A DNA stretch of 64,000 nucleotides from Basidiobolus meristosporus CBS 931.73 (GCA_002104905.1 MCFE01000262.1:44602-108601); one strand, 5' to 3'. Counted from the first letter of the stretch, positions 53,902-64,000 are shown. Program-made: numbers and translations. The notes: generated by a model from the sequence alone, not told the origin.

Positions 53902-54464
53902 CTATGGAGGGAATATTTAATGACGTTTCCCAGGTATGAAGCAGATGGTTAAAGTTACCTGAAGGTGATCGACCAAAGTGAAATCGGGAAAGTGCTTGAG
54001 TCCGTGTAGTATGCTTATATACGCTTTTCGGGACCCCTACCCAATCATAACCCTGGCTGATTAGGCTGGGCTAGGGTTGAGGATGCCAAGCGTCATGTGA
54101 CATGACGATATTGAGGCCTATTCTAAATAGCCCCAAATAGCCCATATTCCTCAAATGGTGGTTATTATTACGTGAAGTTGTATTGCCTAATTGACATACT
54201 TTGATCGGATTTTCAGAGTGTTCTCCCCCTTCCTCTTAATCCTATTACGCATACTATTGTTAAAACAAATATTCTCTTGCTGCTTATAGTCCATCTCTTG
54301 CTTAGCTGTCCACGAAAGTAACAAGTTGCGTACAATTTCCTTTCTCCCCATTGGCACAGACCGATATTTCTCGAATATTGGGCCCGCTTCTCTATTGAAA
54401 ACCTACAAGAATTAACCCTCGTATCCATTGTAGACGTCATTTTTTCAACCTAAATACTACAATC
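53902..54464. other. Divergent promoter between eL41 and Rab5
   Basis: Contains the eL41 5' leader intron (53,902-53,958) and both promoters. A TTAGGCTGGGCTAGGGTTGAG stretch at about 54,061-54,081 is only loosely telomere-like. Confidence 0.45.
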
Positions 54465-55589
54465 ATGTCTGCACAACCAAGACAAGCAGCCAGCCAAAGT
54501 TCGTCCAAGTTACATCAATTCAAATTAGTCCTCCTTGGTAAGGCTCATATATCACCTGCTTTGCTGATATATTGCAACTAATCAAGCTCATCTGGTATCC
54601 AGGGGAGTCAGCAGTAGGAAAATCAAGGCATCTATCGTTTGGATTTACTCGAATTGCCAATATACTAGAGGTTAACTCATTACTGATTGTTGTAGCTTGG
54701 TTCTCCGTTTTGTCAAAGACCAATTCGACGATTATAGAGAGAGTACCATTGGAGGTAAAACTTCACACGCATCCAGGTTCCCTTTCAATTTCCTCGTGCT
54801 CATCTATGTTTAATAGCTGCTTTTCTTACACAAACGATTTCCCTTGATGACAACACTACCGTCAAATTTGAGATCTGGTAAGCATCCGAATGCGGAACTT
54901 TTACCTGGCGGTATTTAATATGTTTATCACAGGGATACCGCTGGTCAAGAGAGATATAAGGTACTCATAAGCAAGCGTCAAGTGTCACCCAAATTCACGC
55001 CTTGTTAACTGTTACACTTGTCTTCAGAGTCTAGCTCCAATGTACTATCGTAATGCTAATTGTGCCGTCGTTGTCTATGATATCACTCAACCGGTAGGCC
55101 ATTCTTAACATCTGAATGACCGTCCAGCTATTTATCGATTGAATCTAGGCCTCTCTGGATAAAGCCAAATCTTGGATCAAAGAGTTGCAAAGACAAGCTG
55201 ACCCCAACATTGTGATTGCACTTGCGGGCAACAAAAGCGATCTGGTTTCTCGTCGTGCCATTCCTACCGAGGTATCTAGTCGCACCTTCCAACGCTCAAG
55301 TGCGCGAGACTAATGGGTGGTTTTAGGAAGCGCAAGCTTACGCTGACGAAGCAGGACTGTTGTTTTTCGAAACTTCAGCCAAAACTGCCCAGAACGTTAA
55401 CGACCTGTTCACAGCTCTAGGTACGACAGTCTTCCTAAGTTCACTGCTAGCAGCAACTAATTAGTCATTTGTGCAGCCAAGAAATTGCCGTTGGAGCAGA
55501 TCACATCTGCCCGTAACCGTAATGGAATGAACCAAAGACAGGGAGTTGACTTGACCCAAAACAACGACACCAATGGATGTGCTTGTTAA
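54465..55589 (+). CDS. Rab5-type GTPase (Vps21/Ypt5)
   Basis: Early-endosome Rab GTPase. 213 aa from nine exons; introns start at 54,538, 54,628, 54,755, 54,878, 54,961, 55,094, 55,272 and 55,421. The second (54,628-54,695) has a GC donor (AG|GCATCT) and TGTAG acceptor, and only its removal joins GESAVGKS to SLVLRF. Motifs: [14 protein letters not shown] (P-loop), [10 protein letters not shown] (switch I area), WDTAGQERY (G3), GNKSDL (G4), ETSAKT (G5), and a C-terminal Cys-Ala-Cys for double geranylgeranylation. [14 protein letters not shown] is Rab5-specific. Confidence 0.93.
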
Positions 55590-56139
55590 ATCATCCCACC
55601 CCCTTTGCTAGTTGTTTATTTATATGTGATGTCTATGCCGATCATTCCTTCCCTTTCTATTGCCGATAAAGTGCATTATTTATCTTGAGTCGAATTTTCT
55701 TTTCCGCGTACCATCCTAGCCGACATTCAATCGGAGCCTGTCTATGGCTTCCCGGAATTTCTTCATTCATAAAGATTCGTTTGAACAGATTAGTGATACG
55801 TCTTGACTCGGATCAAACACATGAAACCTGCCTAGATTTGCATCGCTACATTGGTATTGATGAAGGAAATTTCTTGTGTGAAGTGAACATTACACATGCG
55901 GGTGGCGGGTGCATACATCTTCCAGCGAAACAAACATACCACATGCGGGTAGTGGGTGCATATATCTTCCAGCGAAACTAACGTATAAATTCCTGTCACA
56001 TGCATGACTCTAATCGTTTCCCTCGCCGTCCGTAATTCCTCACCCTCGTCTTGGTCTTGATATCTGTCACCCGCAGACCCGTCGATTGTTCATACTTCCC
56101 GCCAAGTGTTATCTTCTGTACATTTCCCAACATATCTAG
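55590..56139. other. Intergenic with 47-bp tandem repeat
   Basis: Rab5 3' flank. A near-perfect 47-bp repeat occurs twice at 55,894-55,940 and 55,941-55,981. Otherwise nothing recognised. Confidence 0.6.
55894..55981. repeat. Two-copy 47-bp tandem repeat
   Basis: Both units carry CATGCGGG and CATCTTCCAGCGAAAC (TATCTTCCAGCGAAAC in the second); a few substitutions separate them. It looks like a recent local duplication. Confidence 0.75.
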
Positions 56140-56526
56140 ATGAATACAAACCACGCACGTAAGCTTTCTGTAGACTACCAGGGGGAGTTCTGGGTGCCTA
56201 TGCGTCGAGGCTCTGTTCAACTCTGTGACACCACCACTGTTGTTGCAGCGGATCGTTCACTCGGAAAAAGAAACTCTCTGGTGGCTACTATGCTTAGACT
56301 AACGCCTGAAGATGAAGAACTTACAAACAGGAAGCGGCCCGAGTCGTCCTATGTGTCCTTTCCGCAGCTTGAGGATGAGGAGGAGCCGGAGGCGGGTAAA
56401 GAGCAGGAGGGCCATCCGGCTAAATACCCGGTTCATCTGCAAAGCAGAAGGGCATCCATCGCTGGAGCGGTTTCCTATATTTTCTCGACTGATCAATGGG
56501 TTCAAAAAACCGCCACCGCCATTTGA
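56140..56526 (+). CDS. Hypothetical protein, 128 aa
   Basis: Intronless ORF from MNTNHARKLSVDYQGEFWVP to STDQWVQKTATAI. It is Glu/Arg-rich (LEDEEEPEAGKEQEGHP) with no recognised domain. It might be a real fungal protein: the start is the first ATG after a likely leader, and it is convergent with the calmodulin-like gene. Chance ORF is possible. Confidence 0.45.
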   Translation: MNTNHARKLSVDYQGEFWVPMRRGSVQLCDTTTVVAADRSLGKRNSLVATMLRLTPEDEELTNRKRPESSYVSFPQLEDEEEPEAGKEQEGHPAKYPVHLQSRRASIAGAVSYIFSTDQWVQKTATAI

Positions 56527-56646
56527 TAGAATCCTAGAGTTTGATGGATAGTGTACATGGTAGAGAATAAATTTCCCATTTATTCGAGTATATGGCGATT
56601 GTTGTGACGATTAATTTACAAGAATTATACATTTATCTCAACTTGG

Positions 56647-57161
56647 TTACAAAGACTTCATTAGCTTGACGAATTCCTCAAATTCAATGAATCCATTTCC
56701 ATCGATGTCGACTTCACTGAACATCCTCTGAATCTCGTCATCGTCGATCTGCTCCCCAAACTGCTCCAACACGTTTTTTAGTTCTTGTGGATCGATCACT
56801 CCATCTCCATCTTTATCGAAAGACAAGAACGCGTCTCGCATTTTGATCATGTTACCTCGATGTCTCCGGAACTTACTGACAGCCATATTCATGAACTCTT
56901 GGAAATCTATAACCCCGTCACCGTTGGCATCTGCCTCAGATATCATGCGTGTCAAGTCTTCTGGAGTTGGAGCTTGCCCAAGCGATACCATTGTTTTATG
57001 CAGCTTCTTTCTATCAATATAGCCAGTATTGTCATAGTCGAGCTGTCGGAATGCTTCTTTGCACTCGGCATATTGTTGGGTAGTTAATTGATCGGCCTAT
57101 TTTCCCAAAGGGATTAGTGGATGTCGAGGCTTAGGCTTATGAATGAGTTTGGGCTTACCAT
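56647..57161 (-). CDS. Calmodulin-like EF-hand protein
   Basis: 150 aa with four EF-hands. Exon 1 is the ATG alone (57,159-57,161); the 62-nt intron (57,097-57,158) follows directly, as in many calmodulin genes. Then ADQLTTQQYAECKEAFRQLD. Loop sequences: EF1 DYDNTGYIDRKK (position 12 is Lys, not Glu, so calcium binding is doubtful), EF2 DANGDGVIDFQE, EF3 DKDGDGVIDPQE, EF4 DIDGNGFIEFEE. It has calmodulin's length and start but diverges strongly in EF1, so a calmodulin paralogue or calmodulin-like protein; the organism's true calmodulin may lie elsewhere. Confidence 0.88.
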
Positions 57162-58457
57162 CTCCGCTTGTCTTTAAGGTTACGGAGCAGCTGTATAGTA
57201 GTTAAAGGCTTGCGAGGGTGGTCGTACTTGGTAAACAGCCAGCCTTTTGAAACTTTCCATTTCAGTTTAGCGTCAGGTACCATCAATCAAGTTTGGTAAA
57301 TAACCTTTTGTGTGATCTTTTTTGCTATCAGCTACCATAAGCTACCATTAGCTACATTTGGTATCACATTTCAACCCTGCTAATTGAATGCATGTATCAC
57401 GCAAACTTGTTTACGTGGGCTGCATGTCATACGAGGAACAATAGGTATAACAACGATATTGTTGATTAATTGGGCTTTTGTTGATTAATTGGCTTGGGCT
57501 AAACACACACATATTAATGATGAGATGCCAAAAAGCAAAGGGCGAACGGCTTGGAGTACAACAAATGAAGGGCTTAGGGCTCAGAGAATGACACAGTGCT
57601 TAAATAAGTGCCAACTTGTCTTGTAGTATGATAGCAACGACGGGCCTACTCACCTGGATCATGCGTATGCTGTTTGAGCACTTATGGTCGTTAAATCAAT
57701 TGGAGATTGATATTTCTTAGCACTGCGACTAATTACCAATCAACCATTGACCCTTCACTGGCCAACCGTCTAAATCCCCGGGCTAAACGTGACCAACACT
57801 GGAAACACGCTGCAAGTCAATATGCCTAACCCTACCAACCTGCCAGTAGACATGGACGATACGACCTCTGCCAGTAGACCTGGACGATACGACCTATCGA
57901 TTGGAGCAGTTCCACTTTCATACTCCCTCTGAGCATCCCATGAATATTTCGATATGGAGATGCATTTTGTCTTGAGCAAGCGTGACTACTGGGCATACGT
58001 TGGAAGCCTAACAGCCCCTCCTTGCACGGCAATTGGTGCCTTTTCAATCTAAAGTGCTGAGCATATCTAAGGTTCCTATTGTGGGAGGGAGTCCGTTGGG
58101 TCATTTCTCACAAGATACAACTCCACACCATTCGCCAGGTGATCAAGTTCAATGCCCGTTTCATTCAATAGCTTATCTTCTCTCAAAACGTTTACTAGCA
58201 TTTCGCAAGGTCTCAATGGCATTAGCAGTTATTAATATTGTTTGAGTGCAGGCATATCTCAATATCATCACTCAATTGCAGTGTGATTAAACACCCGCAT
58301 TTTTCGACTATGGTATTGGTGAGAATACCCGAATAAGTGTCACTATTCCATACGGATGACGAACAAAGTTACTTCAGGTTGCTAATCTCAAAACCACCAT
58401 ATTTTGGATCTGAATGAGAGGCGGATGTTTATTATACATGAATACTTGGCATAACAA
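57162..58457. other. Intergenic, about 1.3 kb, with short tandem repeats
   Basis: No gene recognised. A 28-bp repeat occurs twice at 57,841-57,896 (unit with GGACGATACGACC), and GTTGATTAATTGGGC/GTTGATTAATTGGC occur close together at about 57,461-57,495. Confidence 0.5.
57841..57896. repeat. Two-copy 28-bp tandem repeat
   Basis: Units 57,841-57,868 and 57,869-57,896, starting TGCCAGTAGAC; differ at two positions. Confidence 0.75.
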
Positions 58458-58811
58458 CTAGCGAGCGTTGGAAGAGACATTGCGGCTTCCACGAGAGTAA
58501 TTGAAGTCTCGTTCAGGTTTGGAGATGCGACTGGTGCCCTTTAGGCTACCATGCAATAGGATGTGTTCGACGACGGCGGTATTATTGGCAGTATCGAACA
58601 CACTGTCGAGCTCCTGGTGGGAGGGGGTCTCGGACACCCCAGTATTACCGCCACCGCGGGTGACGTAGACATTGAAGGTCTGCACCACGTCGGTGATTGG
58701 AATGGATTTGTCGGATTTCCATTTGCTGTATATGTCGGGGTTGACGTAGACGACGAACTCAGAGTCCGACTTTTCTTTGTCAGCGAAAACGATTTGTTGG
58801 GAGGTAGCCAT
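58458..58811 (-). CDS. SBDS N-terminal-domain protein (Rtc3-like)
   Basis: 117 aa, intronless. Core: SDSEFVVYVNPDIYSKWKSD, then ITDVVQTFNVYVTRGGGNTG, ETPSHQELDSVFDTANN and VVEHILLHGSLKG. This is the fungal single-domain SBDS-like fold typified by yeast Rtc3, not the three-domain Sdo1. Rtc3 is linked to RNA metabolism and telomere-cap phenotypes in yeast; the role here is inferred. C-terminal tail is Ser/Arg-rich. Confidence 0.85.
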   Translation of the reverse strand: MATSQQIVFADKEKSDSEFVVYVNPDIYSKWKSDKSIPITDVVQTFNVYVTRGGGNTGVSETPSHQELDSVFDTANNTAVVEHILLHGSLKGTSRISKPERDFNYSRGSRNVSSNAR

Positions 58812-59588
58812 GTTGCTAAAATTCCTTCAGATTTGCCCACTTTTATATGAGTGAGTTGGTCAGAGCATGACGCCAACAAAGTAGCACAGATGATTGCGGT
58901 AATGATTGCGTCTGCGGAATCCTTGCTATACACATAACTACTGGGCAAGCAAAAGGTGGGAAATTGTTCCACAAAAGCGCCATTTTCATTTGGTTATTCT
59001 ACGTCGATTATTATGGCTATTCTACGTCGATTATTATGGCTATTCTACGTCGATTTAAGCTTTTATGGAAACTGATGATTAAGATTCACACTCGACCTGA
59101 AATGGGCTTGAAGACCCGAAACTCCGTTCTACATTACGCAGTTGACTATAAAGGTTGAATACTGGACCTCATTCACGTTCTAGCATCTGGTAACACCCAC
59201 ATTGCAGGCTTGATATGGCAATGGTCAGCATAATACTCAATTCATATTCCAAGCAGATGGATCATCGATTTGACTATGTGCTAGTTAATCAGGGTGCTCG
59301 GATAAAAATTAATTTATAAAGCTGAAATAATGTTAGCAATATTTGATTATTATTCAAAAAATGCATATAAAATTATGATGAATGTGGAATGCTGAAGGCA
59401 AATGACAGGTCCAGTAGTATATTTGGCTCTGCGGTAATGGCTTATCCAATGCATAAGTTGTGCCTGTACTTTTGCCTTAGTTCAAGTTCTGGGTAAGCTG
59501 GTGGATTATATGGATTTCACATAATGACTTATGAACTTTCTAAGTACCAATTTTACTCTTACAAGGTTTAGAGTGTAAGTGTTACATT
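58812..59588. other. Intergenic, with 23-bp tandem repeat
   Basis: Upstream of the Rtc3-like gene; a 2.7-copy 23-bp tandem repeat lies at about 58,994-59,056. No gene recognised. Its right part borders the second transposon cluster. Confidence 0.5.
58994..59056. repeat. 23-bp tandem repeat, about 2.7 copies
   Basis: Unit TATTCTACGTCGATTATTAT followed by GGC, perfectly repeated. It lies in the promoter side of the Rtc3-like gene. Confidence 0.8.
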
Positions 59589-59665
59589 TGTTGTAAGAGT
59601 TATTAAGATATTGTAAGTGACTAAGTTAGGTGAATATTTTGGTGGAACTACAAACTTTTACAACA
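59589..59665 (-). repeat. Internally deleted copia LTR
   Basis: Keeps both ends of the reverse-orientation LTR (TGTTGTAAGAGT at left, TTTTACAACA at right) but lacks about 270 bp of interior. It serves as the 3' LTR position of the minus-strand copia fragment to its right. Confidence 0.7.
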
Positions 59666-61383
59666 CTGCCACTCACCTAAATATTCATACTGACTAGTCC
59701 TAATTTTGACCTAAGATATTCAACTGTCTACTAATGTTGTAATAGACTGTCCATCATCAGCTGATCATATGCATATGCCATAGCATGCAGATGTGCTGAT
59801 CATGCACAGATGCTAATGTGCATACAGTCAATTGCATCAAATGATATGCATATGACTAATATCATATACAATATACAGCACTTCTGCACTATGATCAATG
59901 CACAATGACAAGTCTAATATCTGCATCATCTAAAGGACAGTAAACTAAGCTAACTAAGTTATTCTCTATAGCTTCATGTATGAAATGATGTCTAATATCT
60001 ATGTGCTTGGTTCTAGCATGAAAAGTTGGTTTCCACCTAATTCTATACATCCTTGATTATCTTGAAATATAGTAATAGGCATTCTTTGACACTAGGTCTA
60101 AATCTGTAAAAAGCTTTCTTAACCACATTGCTTCTATTGTAGCTTCACAGGACTGCCATATACTCTGCCTCTGTGGTAGAAAGTGCTACGGTTGGTTGCT
60201 TTCTTGAATTCCATGAAATTGCTCCTTTACAGTAAAGAAAGGTGTATCCTGTGGTGGATCATCTGTCTTCCAAATTTCATCCCCAATCAGCATCAGAGTA
60301 TCCCACAAGATCCTGTTCTGAATCCTTATAAGTGTATCTTAAGCAGATATCAACAGTGCCTTTTAGGTATCTAAAAATCCACTCAACTGCTGTAATGTGA
60401 TCAGATCCATAGTTTGGATTATGTTGGCTGACAACTTCCACTGAATATGAGATATCTGGACGTGTTCCAAGCATGATATATATCAGACTGCCAACCATAG
60501 ATCAATAAGGAAAATCAGGGCTTTTCGGATGGCACCAAGCTCTCTTGATTTGGTTAAGTTTTGACCAAGTTAAGGTTTGTCTTCATTGGGGTAGCTGTCA
60601 GTTTACAGTCTTCCATTTGGTACTTCTTTGGTATATCTTCAATATACCTGGATTGGCTTAGGGTGATAGTCTGGGTACTTCTGTCTATGAGATAACTTAA
60701 TCCCCTAAGTAGTAACTGAGTTCTCCTAAGATTGGACATCTTGAACTCCTTAGATAGGCTAGATTTAGTCTCTTCCAATGTTGCTAGGTTATTGGTGGCT
60801 ATAATAAGATCATCCACATATAGAGCTAATAGAGCTGGATTTGCTCTATCTGGCTTATAGTATATACTATAGTCAGCTTTACTCCTGTTGAAACTCAGAG
60901 ATTCCAAATATGAATCTATATTGCAATTCCAGGCTCTTGGTGATTGTTTGAGACCATATAGTAACTTTTTAAGCTTGCACACCAAATGGGGGTTATCTTG
61001 GTCTGCAAACCCACCAGGCTGGTCCATATACATGTCCTCATCAAGTTCTCCATTCAAAATGCAGTTTTTACATCCATTTGATGAATAAAAAACTTGTATT
61101 TGGCTGCAATAGCCAATATTAATCTGATGGAATTAAACTTGGCTACCGGTGCAAAGGTTTCAGTGTAGTTAAGTCCTTTTGTTGGAGAGTATCCTTTGGC
61201 TACAAATCTTGCTTTGTATCTTTCAATTGAACCATCAGCCTTGTATTTTGTCTTGAGGATCCATCTGCATCCAATTGATTTTTGGTTGATTGGTAATTTG
61301 ACTAAGTCCCAGGTTTGATTTTCTATCAGGGCATTATATTTGTCAGTCATTGCAGATCTCCAAAACCTTGTCTGAGGGCTATT
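59666..61383 (-). pseudogene. Copia pol fragment (RT/RNase H), minus strand
   Basis: Minus-strand 3' half of a copia polyprotein. Right to left: WILKTKYKADGSIERYKARF and LNYTETFAPVAKFNSIRLIL (RT start), LYVDDLIIATNN (intact RT active site), MVGSLIYIMLGTRPD, GTVDICLRYTYKD and decayed RNase H. It breaks at several frameshifts and stops. A 178-bp block is inserted at 59,736-59,913. The 5' side is cut at 61,383 by an LTR of another element. Confidence 0.8.
59736..59913. mobile_element. 178-bp insertion flanked by CTAAT
   Basis: Absent from the corresponding place in the second copy (61,800 region). Flanks are CTAAT at 59,731-59,735 and 59,914-59,918, a perfect 5-bp direct repeat. It begins GTTGTAATAGACTG and has several ATGCATATG-type palindromes. 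It could be a very short solo LTR or a MITE. Confidence 0.55.
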
Positions 61384-61731
61384 TGTTGTAAGAGTCTTGG
61401 AGATATTGGATGTGATTGGGAGAACAAGTAGATCATGTGGTCTTCACTCAATGATTTATTGAATGTAAAAGTAGTATTTATACTTTTACCTGGTCTTGGC
61501 ATTACAAACATGTAGAATAGGTTAAAGAAGGTCCCAAAAACATGTGTGCAAAGTTTGGGGCTGTTTGGACAACTTTGAGAATTTTCATGTTCTGGGTACC
61601 TGGTATTTTGGTGAAAATATTCCAAGTAAATCCCAACAAGGAATTTGGTCAGTATTTGCTAGGATTTGAGGGTAATGATGTAAGTGACTAAGTTAGGTGA
61701 GTATTTAGGTGGAATTACAATTTTTACAACA
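61384..61731 (-). repeat. Copia LTR, minus orientation
   Basis: 348 bp, plus-strand ends TGTTGTAAGAGTC and TTTTTACAACA. It is the 3' LTR of the minus-strand element to its right and truncates the RT of the left element. Confidence 0.85.
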
Positions 61732-62696
61732 CTCCCACTCAGCTAAATGTTCATACTGACTAGTCCTAATTTTGACCTAAGAAATTCAAACTTGTCTCAA
61801 GCTAATGGTTTGGTATATATGTCTGCAATCATTTCATCTAAAGGACAGTAAACTAAGCTAACTAAGTTATTCTCTATAGCTTCACGTATGAAATGATGTC
61901 TAATATCTATGTGCTTGGTTCTGTTGTAAAAAATTTGTAATTCCACCTAAATACTCACCTAACTTAGTCACTTAGATCATTACCTTCAAATCCTAGAGAA
62001 TACTGACCAAATTCCTTGTTGGGATTTACTTAGAATATTTTCACCAAAATACCAGGTACCCAGAACATGAAAATTCTCAAAGTTGTCCAAACAGCCCCAA
62101 ACTTTGCACACATGTTCTTGGGACCTTCCTTAACCTATTCTACGTGTTTGTTATGCCAAGACTTGGTAAAAGTATAAATACTACTTTCACAATCAATAAA
62201 TCATTAAGTGAAAACCACATAATCTACTTGTTCTCCCAATCACTTCCAATATCTCCAAGACTCTTACAACAGGTTCTAGCATGAAAAGTTGGATTTCTAC
62301 CTAATGGTATGCATCCTTGATTATCTTAAAATAAAGTAATAGGTGTTTTTTGACATAGGCCTAAATCTGTAAAAGGTTTTCTTAACCACATTGCTTCTTT
62401 TGTGGCTTCACAGGCTGCCACGTACTATGCCTTTGTGGTAGAAAGTGCTACGGCTGGTTGCTTTCTTGAATTCCATGAAATTGCTCCTTTACAGTAAAGT
62501 AAGGTGTATCCTGTGGTGGATCTTCTGTCTTCCAAATTTTGTCCCCAATCAGCATCAGAGTATCCCACAAGATCCTGTTCTCAATCCTTATAAGTGTATC
62601 TTAAGCAGATATCAGAGGTTCCTTTTAGGTATCTAAAAATCTGCTTAACTGCTGCAATATGATTAGATCCAGAGTTCTGATTATGTTGGCTGACAA
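61732..62696 (-). pseudogene. Copia 3' pol fragment, minus strand, split by a solo LTR
   Basis: RNase H end of a minus-strand copia (matches to LSPTEAEYMAACEATKE and to the C-terminal FLRSKLGLV-type end), interrupted at 61,922-62,271 by a solo LTR and cut at about 62,696 by LINE sequence. Frame is broken. Confidence 0.75.
61922..62271 (+). repeat. Solo copia LTR with perfect target duplication
   Basis: 350 bp, TGTTGTAAAAAATTTG ... CTCTTACAACA, in plus orientation inside the minus-strand fragment. Flanked by GGTTC at 61,917-61,921 and GGTTC at 62,272-62,276. No internal element remains, so it arose by LTR-LTR recombination after insertion. Confidence 0.9.
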
Positions 62697-64000
62697 CTTA
62701 GGGGGGAGACAGTCACCAACCGGTGAAATCTTTATTTCAGTTGAAACAAAGAAGCCAGCGCTACTGTTGTAGCTTTGATACAAGAGTGTGTAGCTGAGGG
62801 GAATTTGTAGGTAAGTTAATAAGAAGGGATGATAGTTCTTCAGTGCTCAAGACACTGTTCAGTGGGAAGGGGGGTAGCAAGAGAGGTAAGAATGACTTGT
62901 GAACAACATTAATGAGGGGAATGTGATAAGGATTGATATTCATCATAAAGGGAGTGTGCTGCTGCAGATATTGCTGCCAAAGGTCTGTCAAGTACTTCAG
63001 GTAGGCCAGCTTGGGTTTTTCTGACTGCAGAATATAGTGAGCAAACTTCTTGACTTCCAGATCTCCAAGTATAGTTCTCCAGCAGGAGTCAGGTGTAGTG
63101 TGGTGTGTTCTCTTCCAGGCCTTAATCAGTGGGTTGTTGCAGTTGTGAAGTCTGAGATATAATCTGGTTCTAAGGTAGAGAAGTCTGATCTTATAGGGCA
63201 TAAACCCAAAAGCACCAAGAATAGCATGTCTGTAGGGGCATTCAGGCAAATGAGGCACCAAGGAGGTAATGCACCATACTGCAAACTTGTCAAGCTTAGT
63301 GCAGTCTCTAGAAGTAAGAGAGAGAAGTGGTAAGCCAAATTCCAGGACAGGGAAGACAAACTGCTTGAGTAGAAGGAGGCAGCTGGGAGCTGAAGTTGTA
63401 GGAGGAGTAACAGCCAGTAGCTTGTGGAGTGCCTGTCTTGCCAGGATAATTCTCTTCTTCAGGTGTGCTCCAGAGTCTAGTCCAGTAGGAAGGAATGGAA
63501 AGCCAAGATATGTAGCAGAAACCTGAGCAGGTAGAGTGGAGTTCTCCAAGTTGATGGGAGAGCCCAAAGGTACTGTCTTTGCAATGGAAAGCTGGAGATT
63601 ATTCTTCTGCAGATACTGGTGGATGGTCTGGGAGTCTTGTTGCACATTGGAGGAGGATATTCTGATGTCATCAGCAAAGAGAGTAACCAGGCAGTCAGCT
63701 GAGAGTCTTGGGAAATCATTCAGGAAGATGGCAAACAGTATAGGACCAAGCACAGAGCCTTGAACCACTCCATTAGGAACTGAGAACACAGCTGATTGCT
63801 CACTTGGGTGCAGAATTCTTGCTTGTGGATCCAGAAACAGAGACCTGACAAGGAGGGTGAGAGAGGTACTGGAGAAGCATTGCAACTTGGACCAAAGCAG
63901 ATTTCTGTCAACTGAATCAAAGGCCTTAGTAATATCAAACAGAACAGAGGGATACTTGCACTGGAGAGAGTGATCTTGGCTAAGTATGACTGCATATTCC
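62697..64000 (-). mobile_element. LINE (non-LTR) retrotransposon, RT C-terminal part, off right edge
   Basis: Minus-strand reverse transcriptase. From the right edge the frame reads FDITKAFDSVDRNLLW (RT motif A), VVQGSVLGPILFAIFLNDF (motif B), LFADDIRI (FADD active site), and a C-terminal region ending THTLVSKLQQ at 62,761. The 3' end carries GAAATAAAG near 62,737 and ends at about 62,697 in a C run. The main frame, 62,761-63,885 plus upstream codons, is intact as far as seen. Upstream ORF1/endonuclease are outside the window. Confidence 0.85.

Noticed and set aside
1-64000. CRISPR arrays, operons, ribosome-binding sites
   Set aside because: The sequence is eukaryotic; the only regular repeats are short tandem duplications and LTRs.

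Overview
This window looks like nuclear DNA of an early-diverging fungus. Genes are close together and cut by many short introns (about 43-82 nt, GT...AG, with CTAAC/TTAAC-like branch sites). Several gene types are fungal (an Ecl1-type zinc protein, an AreA-like GATA factor, a GT34 Golgi glycosyltransferase, an Rtc3-type SBDS-domain protein), and TTAGGG/CCCTAA tracts occur internally. I cannot name the species from sequence alone.

Layout. (1) Positions 1-14,445 are a retrotransposon cluster: a Ty3-type gag on the minus strand, then several nested, decayed Ty1/copia elements of one family. The best preserved is the copy at 10,129-14,445. LTRs are about 331-350 bp with TGTTGT...ACAACA ends. (2) Positions 15,362-58,811 are a gene-rich core, in order: AreA-like GATA factor, a small VRF/EYDR-motif ORF, FAD synthase, glutamate/cysteine-sulfinate decarboxylase-like enzyme, short/branched-chain acyl-CoA dehydrogenase, Ecl1-like protein, mitoribosomal mL41, GT34 glycosyltransferase, a C2H2-like protein, MED13, a truncated RBM42-like ORF, RBM42, a Diaphanous-type formin, 1-Cys peroxiredoxin, elongation factor 2, TAF7, mitoribosomal uL14, LAS1, 6-phosphogluconolactonase, ribosomal eL20 and eL41, Rab5, a hypothetical ORF, a calmodulin-like protein and an Rtc3-like SBDS-domain protein. 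(3) Positions 59,589-64,000 are a second retrotransposon cluster: nested minus-strand copia fragments, one textbook solo LTR with a perfect 5-bp target duplication, and a LINE reverse transcriptase running off the right edge.

The core genes are mostly housekeeping and do not form a cluster for one pathway. Translation and ribosome biogenesis are heavily represented (EF2, eL20, eL41, uL14m, mL41, LAS1, Rtc3-like), as is RNA polymerase II transcription (MED13, TAF7, the GATA factor).

No wholly new system is demonstrated. The strongest unusual observations are: a copia primer-binding site that fits the anticodon arm of initiator tRNA-Met, with its ATG in frame with gag; a small EF2 gene fragment next to intact EF2; an RBM42-like truncated neighbour of RBM42; non-canonical splice sites (AAG acceptors and a GC donor); a peroxiredoxin whose usual C-terminal domain is replaced by a Gln/Pro-rich tail; and tiny genes (25-aa eL41, 103-aa Ecl1-like) visible only after splicing or below usual ORF cut-offs.
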